Source of the DNA: Trichostrongylus colubriformis
Taxonomy: Eukaryota; Nematoda; Chromadorea; Rhabditida; Trichostrongylidae
DNA: 64,000 bases
NCBI GenBank assembly: GCA_963978905.1
Contig: OZ022259.1
Coordinates: 51,044,727-51,108,726, forward strand
Reading direction: 5' to 3'
The notes under the pieces: model-generated
What the model was told of the DNA's origin: nothing
Databases searched by the model: none
Seen by the model: the letters and a program-made list of their open reading frames with translations, nothing else
Translations under genes and position numbers: made by a program
Part shown: positions 1 to 13,700 of the stretch, piece by piece
Layout: each line of letters begins with the position of its first letter
Numbering within the stretch: the stretch's first letter is position 1

Positions 1-243
1 GCCTGTTCGCCCTTTACAGAAGTAGCAGGATATAAGAGGGTACTGGTAACTACCTGCTACTGGGATAATCTCATCGTCTCCTACTGAATCTCGGACGAAC
101 TCGCCAGATTTGTTCCGACGTTCGGTAACTTCTTCGCCATCTTCGAGCACCACTCTGCAAAAGTGAACCTTTCGAATGAGTTGCTCAATTGATGGGGGTG
201 TCACTGTGGGCTGCTGATAAACTACGTTCTGACATATGTCCAT
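1..243 (-). CDS. 5' end of an unidentified protein-coding gene, cut by window edge
   Basis: Read on the minus strand, an ATG at 243-241 opens a frame that stays open for 81 codons to the window edge. An in-frame TAA lies two codons upstream, so this ATG is the likely start unless a splice acceptor lies between them. The protein begins MDICQNVVYQQPTVTPP and continues with a charged stretch (LEDGEEVTERRNKSGEF). Near the edge is CYFCKGRTG, which holds two cysteines of a possible CxxC metal site. A possible splice donor (gtaaag) sits at about position 17, so the exon may end there. I do not recognise the family. The gene points away from the phosphatase gene at 2620, so the two are divergent with about 2.4 kb between them. 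The long stop-free frame with a clean start is the main support. Confidence 0.5.
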   Translation of the reverse strand, partial: MDICQNVVYQQPTVTPPSIEQLIRKVHFCRVVLEDGEEVTERRNKSGEFVRDSVGDDEIIPVAGSYQYPLISCYFCKGRTG

Positions 244-2571
244 GAGTTATTCCCGTATTTGCTTTGGGCGATGAATATTACGGAAAGCAAGAAACATGCG
301 GTATTCGAAACTCGGAAAAAATCTACTTCAATTCAGAAATGATTTTTAAAAGGCACCCATACTGCGTTGTGGTCTCCCAAACCCACCAATGTCTGATCTG
401 TCTTCTCATCCCACACCTAAAGACCTACTCGTCCACTAGGAGGCGAGTCAACTCGATCGTTTTGGTAGAAGGGATGGGCGAAAATGGGTGGACGTTTTGG
501 CGCCACATCGCGCGGTGGTCAAAAGCTGCAAAGGCCCACCCACAGATGACAACTGATATGAGGTCCGCCTCCTAGCATGCAGAATATGTTCTAAGGACTG
601 CTATCAATAAAACCCTCCCCTAACAAACAGAAAGTTTCGGTAACCCATTCGTCAGACCTCGCCACTCTGCAATTCTGGGTGATTTCGCGGTTTCAATGCA
701 TTGAATCTAAATTGAAAAGAATCGCGCGAAGACTGATACCAGCCATACATTTTTACCAACCATACATTTTTAATGCTGGTTAATATTATAGCGCACAAGA
801 ATAGACAGTGGACGAGTTTTCACGTTCAGTTTCACAAGAAGAGTAATCATAAGCAACATGTACATTATTTACAAAACGCTCAATTCACAACAGATATAAC
901 CGATTTAACTTCAAAACCTTATAATTATTGTGCTGAAAAGGGCACCCACACTGTAGTGGTCGGTTTGAGCCTTTCTTTTGCAGAATTGAGTTGATCCAAA
1001 AGTGACATCTGTTCGAAAGTGTCGTCACATGAAAATGCGTTCATCCAGCAATACAATGGGTGAACAAGGTGGCAGGAATATCAGCTCCGAGGAAAAGCCC
1101 ATTCTATTGGATTGAGCTGCTCCACAGCGGCAAGCGCCGTGTAAACCGCGCCGCTTGCGTCGCGCGATGCGGTCGAGCGACGCCGCTGCGGCTGTCATTC
1201 GCGTAAGTTTTACAAATTTCACAAATTTTGCGATTTATTCAAATTGGGTCGTCTTTGTAACGTTTAATACTCTTTATTTGATATTTTGGCCCGCACTAAG
1301 TGTTCCGGTTAGTATAGAAGTTATAATTTGTCATTCCGTTGGTGATTCCAACCGATTTTTCTGGTTGCTCTGAAAGTTTTTGGTTTTTGTGCATCGAAAT
1401 GAAAAACGTGCAGTCATATCTACTCCACTTTATGTTCTTCTTGATGGATTATTCAAATCGAGAACCTCGTACCAGATTTCTATGTTTCCCATTTTAAATC
1501 GCTCGCGAATTTCGCACTGATAAAGCGCAAGTTTTTTCTATATGCAAGACTTTTTCTGTTTTCAAATGATTGATTATCTCGCAGAATGCAGATGTTGTTA
1601 AACTTTCTATTGTTCTAGAAAGCTTTTTTTAAGTTACGCTGGCTACACTTCAACACTCACCAGCATTCACCATTGATTTTTTACTTTCCTCTATGCAATC
1701 TGACTCTCAATTTGTGAGTTGTGATGAGGTGAAGAGGCTCGTCTTGCACAATTTTCGTACATATGAGCGTCTTTCAGAAATCAGCCGTTGTGGTTTGTCA
1801 GTATGCGGAATTGCATCCATTATCATGGTATAGGTCTTATTCACGCTTACGTTCTAATCTCTTCTTTTCTCTTCCTTGCTTTTATCGCTTTCTTGTTTTG
1901 GTCTAAGCTATGGGGTGGGAGTTATAGAGTGGGACAGATTCCTTGCGCATCTCCCCTCCTGATTCCAACAGGATTGACTCGCGCGTAGAACTGTGTTAAT
2001 GTACTGTGAAAATGGTAGAGGTGATCTACGATCACAGTAGAAGTCTATCATCTTCTGAAACATGTGATATTCTTTCGTCTGGTTGGACAGTTGTGGTATC
2101 CAATTCGCGAGAAAGTTGTGCCCCCAAGTTGGCTCTTCAATTCCTCAGCGCCTAGAACGGAGGTCGCACTGGCGTTCTTAAAACCGAATGACCCTTGATG
2201 AGAAAATGAGGGGAATTTTTTTGATCTCAACTACTGGCTTTTGAGGCTGTGATAGCTGATAGTGCCCACTAACCCAATTACTTACAGAGTTCTGTTAATG
2301 ATGACTATGGTTGATTCTCATCAAGCAATGTAATCTTTACTAGTTACTCCTGAAAAGGGAATATAAATTGACTTCTTGATACTTCTGTGATTCTCTCTTT
2401 TGCTTGTCAGAAACTGATTTTGTCACTTTTTTATTGGCTCTTCAAGTCCACGCTTGTCTCTTCTGTATCCATTTGAAAAAGTCTGATTTTATATCTGGCT
2501 TTTCGTCCTTTTTTCTATTTTTCGTTTATTAATCGCAGACGTTTGTGTGAGAATCGATGAATCATTTCCAG
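244..2571. other. Divergent intergenic region, no gene recognised
   Basis: About 2.3 kb between two divergently oriented genes, AT-rich with pyrimidine-rich stretches. Only short, family-less reading frames occur. A short direct duplication (accatacatttttaccaacc type) lies at about 738-773. Both genes' promoters should be here, but I cannot point to a specific element. Confidence 0.5.
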
Positions 2572-2572
2572 G
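2562..2572 (+). promoter_or_regulatory. Candidate trans-splice acceptor before ppm-1.D
   Basis: A TCATTTCCAG|G acceptor lies 48 bases upstream of the ATG at 2620, with no in-frame coding upstream. This is where a spliced leader would join in a nematode. An ordinary 5' UTR intron is the alternative. Confidence 0.4.
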
Positions 2573-2619
2573 CCGGTCAACATTAGTATAAATTCCATAG
2601 ATTGATTCATTCCCTCGTA

Positions 2620-5600
2620 ATGACACCGAATCCAAACGTGGGGAAAGGTGTGGCACACGTGGGTGTTCGTTATGGAGAACATCTCCGCATCACCGTGGCG
2701 GCGAATCAGGTTTGGAAACCTCGTCTCTGTCGCTCTTTGTATGTTTCAAGACAGTTGTTTTTCAAGGGAGGTCGCAAGTATATGGAAGATCGTGTCCACA
2801 TAGAAACCATCAGAGATGATGACGGTTCTATTAGGTTCACATTTTTTGGAATCTTCGACGGCCATGGTGGTTACGAGGCCAGTGAATATGTCAGGCGGAA
2901 TCTTCTCAACAATATAATGGTTGGCGTTTCAATCTATTTGATCATTCAGTTTTCATATTTCCCATATTTTCGTTATTGTTCCTGTGAATGCCCTCCAAGA
3001 TGGCGAAATGGCTCATGCTTTTTTTTAAGAAAAGTGAGCTATTCGATTCGGAAGATGACGACGATATTCTGGAGGCCATTAGATTGGGATTTTTAACCAC
3101 CCATCATGGCATCTGGAAGGCAGTGTGTAAGTTCCTTTCATTTTTGCTCATTACTCTCATCTTACTCCTCTTAATTGTTATCGTTTCATAGTTTTTTGCT
3201 TTGAGTATTCGGTATTTTTGTTTTTGAACCGTACTGACCAGGTTTCCGCAGGCTCCAACGTTTATAGCTCTCTATGATTTGCGAGTCGCCTGAAGTAGAA
3301 TTCTCAGATGAGGTGGTTTTGTATCGAGTGGGTGCTACAGGTTGCGCTCTTGGGTTACCGTGTATAAGAGCACATGGTATACCTGAGAAGGCGAGGAGTA
3401 GGAGTTGCTATGTTTCAGTTTTTGGGAGAATTCTCAGAACCATCCCACCCTAGTCGTACAGCCTGTCCTTTGTTCTGAAACTTCTCTTTTCTTCCCTTGG
3501 TAATGAGATAGTGCCTCTTATTTGATTGTTGTGGTACGAATTCTGCGCACTCACCAGATGAAGTGGTGGCTGCAGTGAACGGTCTTTATTTGCTAACATT
3601 TTTTCGTAGGCTTATCTTGGCACTTTTTCCGTCAATTAATCGCTATTTGTTCGAGTGGTGATACCGTGATGTATGTATACTGAGTTGAGAAAAATTATTT
3701 CCAGCGGAGTGGCCCCGAACAGCTTCCGGCTATCCTAGTACAGCGGGTACCACTGTGAGCATTGCTATACTTAGGAATGGTAAACTTTATACTGGTCATG
3801 TTGGTGATTCTGCCATCATCTTGCTGAAAAGAGCATGTGGGTTTTTTCCTGTGCAGCTTCCTTCTAGATCTTTATTCTTCGTTGTATTGAACGACGAAGT
3901 TATTCATATACTTGTGTTTAGATCGCAAGGATAATTCAGAGGAGCTTGTTCCTCATAGACTGACAGTCGATCACAAACCGGAGAGTGAAGATGAACAAGC
4001 AAGGATCCGGGTGGCTGGCGGATCGGTATTTTGATTAATATAGTGCTTTCTCATTCGGTTGTAATATTCCGGATCTTCATTCAAATATAGGTAGCGCTCA
4101 AAAGCGGAGTCGCGCGCGTGGTATGGACGCGACCTCTCAAGCATCACACTGGTCCAGTTAGACGTAGTACGCCTACGGAAAGCATTCCGTTTCTTGCTGT
4201 CGCACGAAGTTTAGGTGAGTTGTGTAACTGGTTAAAACAACAGTGTGAAGTGCTATTGTGACAGTCTGTGAGATAACACCTTTTTAGGCGATGTCTGGTC
4301 ATACTGCGAGGATACCAAAGAATTTGTGGTTTCTCCTGAACCTGATTTGGGTGTGCAGGAACTAACCGGTATGATTTTGGGAACTTCTTCTTTGTCTTCA
4401 GTCTCATTTTACTCCTTGTCATCCCTCGTATGCTCTGAAATGTAGCCCGTCAAATTCGAATTGTTGGGATTTTCAATACGTAGTAGGATTAATAATGTGA
4501 GACATATGTAGTCGTTAAAAGCGCGAATGTGAAACTCGAACTATTCTATCATGCATAATGTTTGCAAGCGCTCACAATATTTCTCCAATAAATTTGACGT
4601 AGTTTACAGTTAGTATCATTTCCCATTGTCATACTCAGTGCATTCTGTTTATTCGGCGCTGTCTTACTCGAATGGCATTGCTCTGACAACATCGTTTCGG
4701 AATCTCTGAATATCAACCGTTTTGATGATTTGTTCAGGATAAAATAGTAGCGTTTAGGAGATGATGTTTGCTTGGTTCTTGCTTCCGATGGTCTAACCAA
4801 CGTCTTAGGACCAATTCAGGTTGGTGCTCATTCCCCTATCTTACTTTATCCTTGACGAAATCTCTTTACTGTGCTTCGTAATAGGTGCATCTAATAAGTT
4901 AAAAGCTGCACACCTAAGCATCATTGAGGGATCTTTGGGGGGGGGGGGTCAACTCCACACTTAAACGTACATTTTTAACTAAGCCTCGGTAGAGGAAGGA
5001 AGGGGTTCCTTTTCCTTTCTAGGCCTTAGGTAAAAATAGCGTCCATAGTGGAATACCCTTTCCCCTTATTGCGATAGCATCCCCTTTACAGTACTTGATC
5101 GAAAAGTGATAAGTTGTAGGTAGCCGCGGTTGTTGATGAGGAGGAATCTGTTACACAAATAGGAGTCGATCGGTCTGAAGATTTAGTGGTGCGTTTTTTA
5201 TTGATGTCATTATTATCACTATTCGAATCATCTTTCTCTATTGTTTTAGTATCGAAGCAAACACACCAATCTGGCCAGGGTGCTAGTAGCGAACGCTTTT
5301 CGTAACTGGCGCCATCTTAGAGCAGATAATGTAACTGCCATAGCGGTACGTCATTAGCCCATCTGCTCACCCTTCCTTTTCCCTGATAATGTTTTGAATC
5401 GCGATTGTTTGTTTAGCTGGAGAATGCATCTTCATTTAGGTTATGCTTGATTCGCCTTACGCTGATTTGCCGGTGGATCACCAGTGTGTGGAAGAATATA
5501 TTGGGGCTAACGAGTCCATCGATAAAGTATTCATAGACGATCCTGAATGCATGGTCCGTATATCTCCAACGTCGACGTTGAAATTATTCACCTACCGTAC

Positions 5601-8242
5601 TCCCATTATCTATAGAGGAGCCAGGGATCCTAACTTTTCAGGTCATTTAATAATGTCTTTCTTTCATTTTTCTCAACTTCATTGCACATGCTCATTGTCT
5701 TGTTTTTAGTTGTGGACTACAACGGTCCCGGTTTCATAACCCACACCGAGGAACGTCTAATCGAAGAGCATTATCGTTCAACGTTCATGGATGCTGAACA
5801 TGGAGCCGGGGTTGTTAATTCAATTGGATTTGCGTCGGTTGGAACTTTGGGCACACCAGTAGGAGCCACACTGGTGTATCCGGACATTCCCGATAGTGTC
5901 TCAGACAATAACAGCTGTAATGTAAGTTGCTTCTACTAAGGTTCACCGCAGTATAGCATCGACATCCCATGTTTCAGGTTCCTAACGACATCATAAAAAT
6001 TGTTAGATCGGGCACTCCTGAGATTGTTGAAAGTCATGAAGAATCAGTGATAGTCTGTGCTGAGGTAAGATCATCTTGCAATAGAAGTTTTGTGTGTACT
6101 TCGCTGGTATTTTCAAGTTCAACTTCCTTTTTTGAAGGCGAATTCGCCACTGAAACGTCTCCTTGCTGAGGAGGATAGTACAGATGAAGAAGAACAAGAA
6201 GCGGGAGTGATAGTGTCCACTGCTACAAGTGCGGCGAAGGTATGTGTAGATTCACCTGCAGACACTGACGGAGCCTTTGTAATTTAACGGATCTACGTAC
6301 GAGCCTAACGTTACGGCTTCGCCGATTATTTTCAGAGTCTAAAGGACAAGAAACCACTCTAACGCTGAAATAGCTTTTAATTGGTTTTGGAGTAATACTT
6401 AACCTGGAATTTTAGCGCCCAGCTAAATCCCCAAATCAGACAGAGGGAAAGGTTCCACCCACTGAGCGACGTATGACCAGATCAACATCGCGAATTCCTG
6501 CAGAAGTGGGCTTTTGACACTATCTGCTTCTGATTCTCGCTTTTCTGCTATTATGTTTGTGATGTCGGCATTGAAGGGCCAAACGACACCACGACCAGTC
6601 AACATTGCCATGCGGAGGTCATCAGCAGCAGTTACCAAGCGAGGTCCTTGCCGATCGTCGTGTGTTAGCGTTGAAGATAAGGTGGAACAATAATAATTCG
6701 CTTCCCTCACCCTTCTTTGATCCAATTTTTACATCATTTTTTTAGGTGATGACTCCGTCAGGATCTGTGGATATCAAAATACATGTTGACAGTTCTCTTA
6801 CGCCTACATTTGGGATGATTACAAGGTATTTTTTCGAGTAGTTTTGAATCGAAACAGTTTTTATGACGGTTTCTTTCATACCTTATACTGCTTGTTTTGG
6901 CAAAGGTTTTTGGCAATGCTACAGTGTTGTCAGTTAGCTACTGCTTTTGCTAGCAGCTTGCTGACGACCAGTTAACTGCTGCAATAGTCACTTTGGGATA
7001 CCTTGGCCATACGGAATACATACAATTATGCCTAATACGTATTCAGCATGATGAAGCTTTTTTCTACTCAGTTAATTATCCCCTGATTTCGCAGAACATT
7101 CAGTATTTTTGCCTTATGGTGAAAACTCTTTTGTTGGAGTGTGTTATGATTCCGTAGAATACGTGCACCACGTAAGCGCTAGAAAAACTCGGGGAATGTG
7201 ATGGGAAAATGTGACCAGTTCTAAATGACGCATGTGGTGCATGAGTCACAGTTTGCGCAGTTTGTTCCCGAGGGACCAACCAGTATCGATAATATATTTT
7301 ATCATTTCTCTGGAGTGTTCAGGTGGAATCCGTTAGTTTTTAATGTTCTTTTTCATTCGTTTAATGTTTTCGTTTTATTATGGGTGATTTTCCGTGATGG
7401 GAGTCAAAAATCGTGTCGACCAACTTAATTCTTAGTACGACTCATTCTGGTAAAGTTGTTATGCCACAATCGGAAGGGTGCTCCTACTGTTCACCCCTAA
7501 CTCACAGTCCTTAGTTGTACAGTCAAACAAGGATAATGCTCTCTATTCCTAAAAAAATTCCATGTATCTACAGTTTTCATTTCCGATTTTCATTCCTAAA
7601 TGCTTCCCCTAGCTGAATCTTCTTGGACTAGTGCATGCATGTCATATTTCAGGTTGACAATGAAACTTTCCTTACTAGACTTTTTTCAGGTCGCGAGATC
7701 GTAATGCAACTACTTTGGTTGTCGATGTGCGTACGCCGCCTCAGCGATCGGCGGAGAAGCGTTCTGCTCCGTATCGCTCCACAAACGGCGGCTCCGCTCA
7801 AATTGCGTCAAGTCCGTTGAGCGGGAGCCGTAAAAGACCTCATCGCGAACTTGAAAGAGGTGCAACTGGTATTACACCTGTTGTGCATCGGCTCAATTTG
7901 GACATACCTTGCCGGTCAACGGGCGATGCCTCTGAATCGGGCTCCATGGCGTTTCCCAAAGTTCGAAGTGCACCAACTACACCTTCTAAGGTGAGTTTTA
8001 TTCGGTATACTCAGGACAGTGTGTTGATCAAGAGCTTTAGCACACTTATTGTTGCGATCTCACTGATTCAGGTTACAAGCGGTAGTATAACTCGAATGGG
8101 AAGCAAATGGTCGTTGTCGAAGCTAGACACGCGGGCGACCGCTATCGCTAACCTAGAGTTGGGAGAGCCGCCTTCGAAGATGCGACGAATCTATGGATTC
8201 ATGCGTCGTTTAGTTGGCCTGGGTCTAGGAAATGGACAGTAA
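2620..8242 (+). CDS. ppm-1.D: PPM1D/Wip1-type PP2C serine/threonine phosphatase
   Basis: Metal-dependent PP2C phosphatase, closest in my reading to vertebrate PPM1D. Seventeen exons: 2620-2709, 2767-2919, 3000-3126, 3705-3836, 3922-4025, 4091-4214, 4288-4368, 4758-4819, 5120-5188, 5250-5345, 5440-5641, 5710-5921, 5978-6064, 6138-6239, 6746-6825, 7690-7990, 8072-8242. The phases fit and total 731 codons including the stop. The metal-binding motifs are present in order: GGRKYMED at the exon 1/2 junction, FDGHGG, GHVGDS, LASDGL and RADN. PPM1D landmarks include [23 protein letters not shown] and VVSPEPD. The catalytic domain takes up about the first 340 residues. A long, low-conservation, acidic then basic tail of about 390 residues follows and ends GLGLGNGQ. 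Known family role: dephosphorylating p38 MAPK and DNA-damage-response proteins in the nucleus. Exon 3 start and the exon 4 donor are the least certain boundaries. Two introns end in AAG acceptors. Confidence 0.9.
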
Positions 8243-10787
8243 TATGTGAGTTCCAGTAACCTTGTATTTTCTATGTATAACTTATTGATTTGCAACTTTT
8301 ATTCTCGTTCATTTCAGGTTTTATTTTGTGGTGTAACATCATTGCCATAACTTACAAAAAATACTGTTGATAAGCGTTGTCGGTAGGCTTCTCGTGATCG
8401 GATAAGCTCACATTTGTCAAAAGCGAGGAGAGAGAGAGAGCTAGGAGCTTAAGGAAACAGTCAAATACAGTTTATTTTTGCAGTGTGTGAGGAAACAATG
8501 GCTGGAGGGACCCGTCAATGAGAAGCGGGTGAAGTTCACCAATGAGTAAAGATGAACTTTTCATTGCTCCACCTCGCACGTGGTTGTATACTCACCGTCC
8601 TGTGAGGGTGTACCTCGGTGTCAAAACATAGCTCTGCCGCGTTCGGCGCTATCCGTGCGTGAAGAAAACCTATCTTAGGGCGTGGGACGATAATCGTCTT
8701 GGACCGCATACGGTGATTCTGGTTCGCACTCATCGCACCGTGGTGCAAAATCCAGACTGAAGGGTACACACCCATCTTGCCCACCCCACCCCCTACGCCT
8801 ACAGCAGTGTTTACGACATGTCAAGCGTTAACCAAAGCGAAGTCTTCCTTGCTGACCTCGTGTACGAAATACCCCATATTACATGACGCGCTGTCGCTCA
8901 GCGACTGAAGAGATGTTTTCACCATTAGCGCTCCGTCAATTTTCGGGTTTCTCTCACATTTGGGATGTATATTGTATCTTGCTTTCGAGGACCGAAGTGA
9001 TAATTTTCGAATTGTCCTCTTTTCAGGAGTCTAGTCGACCTGTTGCAGTGAATCATCTCGTGGAGCATTCTGAATAGGCCACATTATGCCTGTTTGTAGA
9101 CAACATTTGTTTTTGTTATTTCACTTAATGCTTTGAAAGGACACGGGATCAGAGGTCTGGCTCAGATCTCTCTTCGATTTCCCTTCTGAAACGGCTCTTT
9201 TTGATAAAATGTGTTTTTTCTCTTGTCTTTTTTAATAGGGCACTAGTTTTATGAAATGTCTTTCAAAGCTCCGCAGTTTCGTTTTATTCCGTATTTAAAA
9301 GTAATTTTAAGCTGTACTCTGTGAATCTTATCTTATCTCTGAGCTGATGCTCATAACTAGGAACGGATAATTAATCTGCAGTATCCATTACCTATATTAC
9401 ACCCATAAATCATTATTCTGCAGGTTTTTCAATAAACGTGTATCCTTTCATACATTCGCTCATCTGATGCTTTCCTTGATTTTGTTTTCATTTTCCTCCA
9501 AAAAAATTGTTGAAGATTATGTTCTCTCAAAGAGCTAATTTTTCAAATATTTCGAATTTCAAATTCATGACATTTGCTTGTTTTGAATTTTATTGGGAAC
9601 TATGTTCCTCTGTTTTGTAAATGACACGTGAGTTAATGGATAAATTGTGTACTCATACTGGTTTTCAATTGTTTGAGGGTCCTCGGTAGGGGACGGTAAT
9701 GGAATGCCAATGAGTTCTCTTTCGAATTCATCGTTAACATTTCATTAAAGCTGTAATCTGTGCTCTTATAACAGGTGGTCAGATCCGTGGATGTCACAGG
9801 CGTCCAGCGTCGATTTCGAGCCGGCAGACGAGTGTTCTGTGTTAGTTTTATTGCTATTAGTGGATATTAACTAAGGCAGACCACTGTTTCACCCGTTTTA
9901 TACTTCGTAAACGTGCGATTTGACCGTCGCAGAGTCGTATTGTTGTGATGAGTGGGACCCACGTTGCGGTCTACCGCCGTTTGGTACACTTACTTGAGCG
10001 TTCTGCTTTTTGTTTTCCAATCTGTATATCTGTACCTATTACACTGTACTGCTACCGTGATCCAATCCCATATGCGTCAGAAGCTCCATGCGTTGGGGCT
10101 GTTTGCAGTGTTAGCACATCGATATGCCTCTAATATTTATCCAGATATTATTACGGTATTCGAACTGGTTGTGAAGTATAGTTGTTAGTTTACGAGGGAG
10201 ATTATCACCAATGTCTATAAATAACAAGTTATGAATGCTCCACCCTCAAGATGCCTCCGCAGTTCATGGCAACTGAATACACTACCATAGTTATGTGCAG
10301 CGGTTCGACAGCTTTTATTGAGAGCGTCGAGCAGTGGTAGTATAAGACCTTAGCTTTACGCAACCGAATTGGTCGCTCAGGGAACATGCTCGCGATTCAG
10401 CTGTACACCTATCTGCAGGAGAGTATGTGTTCTCATATACTTCTTCTCACACAATGCTCTTCAGAATTGTAGAATTTCTGTAAAAGGATAAAGATGAGTA
10501 TCGATCGGGAAAAGAGTGGAACCACTGCAGTGCTAGAAATCGCATATAAAGATTACATACGTATCGATCAAACGAATTGTGTAAATGGTGGATTATGGAA
10601 TATGCATTTGCTAAGAAAGATCAGACACGTTTCGAATTCACACTAATACCACAATTTCCCTGATCGACACCGATGCAAACTAGAACTGTATCACAAATCC
10701 AGGTTTTCCAATCGATACTTATCTAATCTTCTCACAAGCATTCCATTGATATTAAAACTATGTACTTTGCCATATTTACCTGGCTGT
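8243..10787. other. 3' flank of ppm-1.D and spacer, no gene recognised
   Basis: A possible 3' UTR intron follows the stop codon (donor gtgagt at about 8247, acceptor tttcag at about 8319). A (GA)n run lies at about 8428-8440 and an AATAAA at 9431-9436. Segment 8530-8880 is GC-richer and looks repeat-derived. A short hydrophobic reading frame (9952-10188) has no recognisable family or splice context. No other gene is supported. Confidence 0.45.
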
Positions 10788-13700
10788 ATGGTCTCTATTT
10801 CTAGCCATGATGGGGCTCCGCCGTTTAAGACTTCGGGATGCGTGACTCGATTCGACACGGTGGATCTTCGTTATGCCTGGGTGATCGAAGATTTCAGTGC
10901 TCAAATGGATCTTCACTCCATCGGAGAACACTTGACCAGCAAGTAAATAAATTTGTTTAATTGCATATTTGTTAGATTATATGTTTACCTTCCTTTTAAT
11001 AGGAATTTCGGTGACAACGATCATGAGTTTGTGCTGAAATTGTTCCCTGCAGGAAAGGATGAGGACTGCACAGGATATATTTCTTTGTATTTGCAGATTA
11101 TGAGTGAGTGTCTTTTGATGTTGTCTTCTTGTTTTCAACAGCTTGGTTAAAGTTCAGAGCATTTTTCTTTGTTTGTGTCCGCTGAAGCTACTATTTGCTA
11201 TTTTTTATTACTGCTTTTATTATCTTATTTATCTTTGATATTGATCATAATTAGTTTTCCTTTGTATATATGTATATTTATGTCTTCTTTGTATTTTTTA
11301 ACTCGCACATGGGCCATCGGGCAAGCGCAGTTAAGGCCGGTAGTGCAACAGTACGTAAGCGTCAAACCCAGCGTCGGCGAAATTTTCCGCATCATGCACT
11401 TTGCCCCTCTCTGGACCCTTGCCAAAACGGCATACCCCCCTCTTCACCCCCATCGGAAAGTTGTCGAGAAAAGGGGCTTCAATCTGTTCCATAAGAATGG
11501 AGTTCTTTGGTGTTGTTCTGTTCATGGCACCCCAAGCACCTCGCAGCCTAGCTATAATATGATGCTTGATGGTGACCTAACGAATTAAATACGACCCCCT
11601 TTTCAAGTAAATGGTATACGACTCTCACAACGATGCCTCGAGAAGCGCTTGACGCGGAAGTGTGGCCTTGCCCTTGCTCAGAGCTTTTCGTACATTTTGA
11701 GTGGTTTCGAAATGTTGTACAGTCAAAGCAAGCCATAGCTACTGACATTTACGTGTATGAGTCCTTTTAGAATGCCCGAATCCTAAGATACAGTTGCGGA
11801 TTCGGTTCAGCGTCGAAACTCCTGAGGGTTCGAGGGAATATTTTCCGAAAAATAGCGTGCTATCAATAAATCGTTATGGAACAATCACTGCAAGCAAATT
11901 TTTCCACTCAGACATTGTCAAGGTAACTTGTTCGTCTTATGAAATATTTTTCGGTAAAAAAATCATTGCTGAAGTTGCAGAACAGGTTCCTACGTCGTGG
12001 TTTGAGAGATGCTCTCACGGTGAGCGCTGATATTACGGTGTTTCTGGATTCTAAAACGATATCGGTGAGTGCTCTACTTCTTGCTTATTTGTTTTAACTG
12101 TTTTTATTTCAACAGTATCTCGATGTTTATATAGCTCTCAGTTTTTTTTTTTCAAATGTGCATACTATGATGTAATGCACTTTGGGCTGGATAGCGCAGC
12201 CTAGTGGAAACAATGCCAGACAGGGTAAGATTTGAATTCCGACGAAACTAACCAAATGTTCCCACCACATTGGCTTTTAAAGTGCACTGAATAGATGTGA
12301 ACTTTGGGATAAATAGCGGGCATATCGAGTGCATGGACCTTATTGACATTCTGCTCCTCTTCAAGTACAGGAGCAGTGTAGGTGTCAACAATAAATAGTT
12401 GGCAATGAAGAAAAAACAGATTGAAATCGCGAAAACCTGAAAAATGGTACTGATGCTTCCCCATGTTTCGTGGTCCGCAGATCATTTGTTTTTCATCTCT
12501 TTTAGGAGGTGCCGTTTCGAGACCTCGAAGATGATGAAGTTTTCATAGAAAGTTGTTTTGATCTCCCGGACTCGAATGTTTACGAATGCGGTGCAGAGAC
12601 TCCAAAATCTGGTAAGAGATCATGCATCTGCTTGTGGTGTCAGATTGCTTCTGAATCCATCATCCAGCGGCCGTTAGAGCTCATTGTCATTCCTCAAAAG
12701 AATCGTCCGCGGAAAAATGAGATTTTCTGTTACCCATATATTTTTGTTGTATTTGTCTAATGTGGGCGGCACGCAAAGTTTCACGCGAATAAGTAAGGAT
12801 TCGGTAAGGATACAACTCTCTGAATTCTCCGCCGGTCGGGCGGAGCCTCCTAGTAAAAGCCCCGTCTCGTCGTCCGCCGCGGTTAGGAAACGAGAGTAGG
12901 ACTGTTTACGTAACTTCTGTTCCTACAATGCGTCTCCGACCGCGGTGGACGACAGGGTGGGCACCTCCTGAGGTCCCGCCCACCCGGCCGAGACTGTGGT
13001 ACTGTATCTTATCCGCACTCACATTTTTTCGCGTGAAACCTTGCATGCGACCCACATTAGGCAAACACAACATAAATATGGGGTAGCAGAAAAAACTAAT
13101 TTTCCCGTGTGGTTCAATTGTGTGGTTAATGTTACAGAGATCTTGCGCGAAATGTTGACGTCTGCACGTTTCGCAGATTTTATTGTTGACGTCGAAGATC
13201 GCCAATTTCATCTACATCGTTGTGTTCTGGCAACCACTTCCCAGTACTTTAGCGCTATGCTCAAAGAGCAAACCTTGGAAGGATCTAACGGACGAGTGCG
13301 TCGCAGTTTTTCACCGCATTAAGGGAATTCGAGTTTTCACCCATTTCAGGTTGAACTCAAAGATGTTGGCGCCAATGTTTTTGAAATAATCGTTAACTAT
13401 ATTTATGAAGTGAAGAGGCCTCAAAGTGACGAGATCACGGTGGAGCTAATTAAGGCTGTTGATATGTACGTGGTTATTGACAAATTGTTCTGTTTAGTTT
13501 ATGGAAGCGTCCTTGTTTCTGACTAACGAAAATCTTTCACATAGTTTATGCTCTTTTCTTTGATTTACATTCTTATCTTCATTTTGGAAAGATTTGCGCG
13601 TGAGAAGTAGAGCCTGCTCTCTAGACACTATAGCTAAAAACCGTGAGTTTTTGCAGCTCGGGCAGCACTGCTAGGATGCACTATATTTTTTATGAGTAGG

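Noticed and set aside
9945..10188. Hydrophobic 62- and 78-codon frames
   Set aside because: Overlapping frames in two phases, no splice context linking them to the BATH gene and no family likeness.
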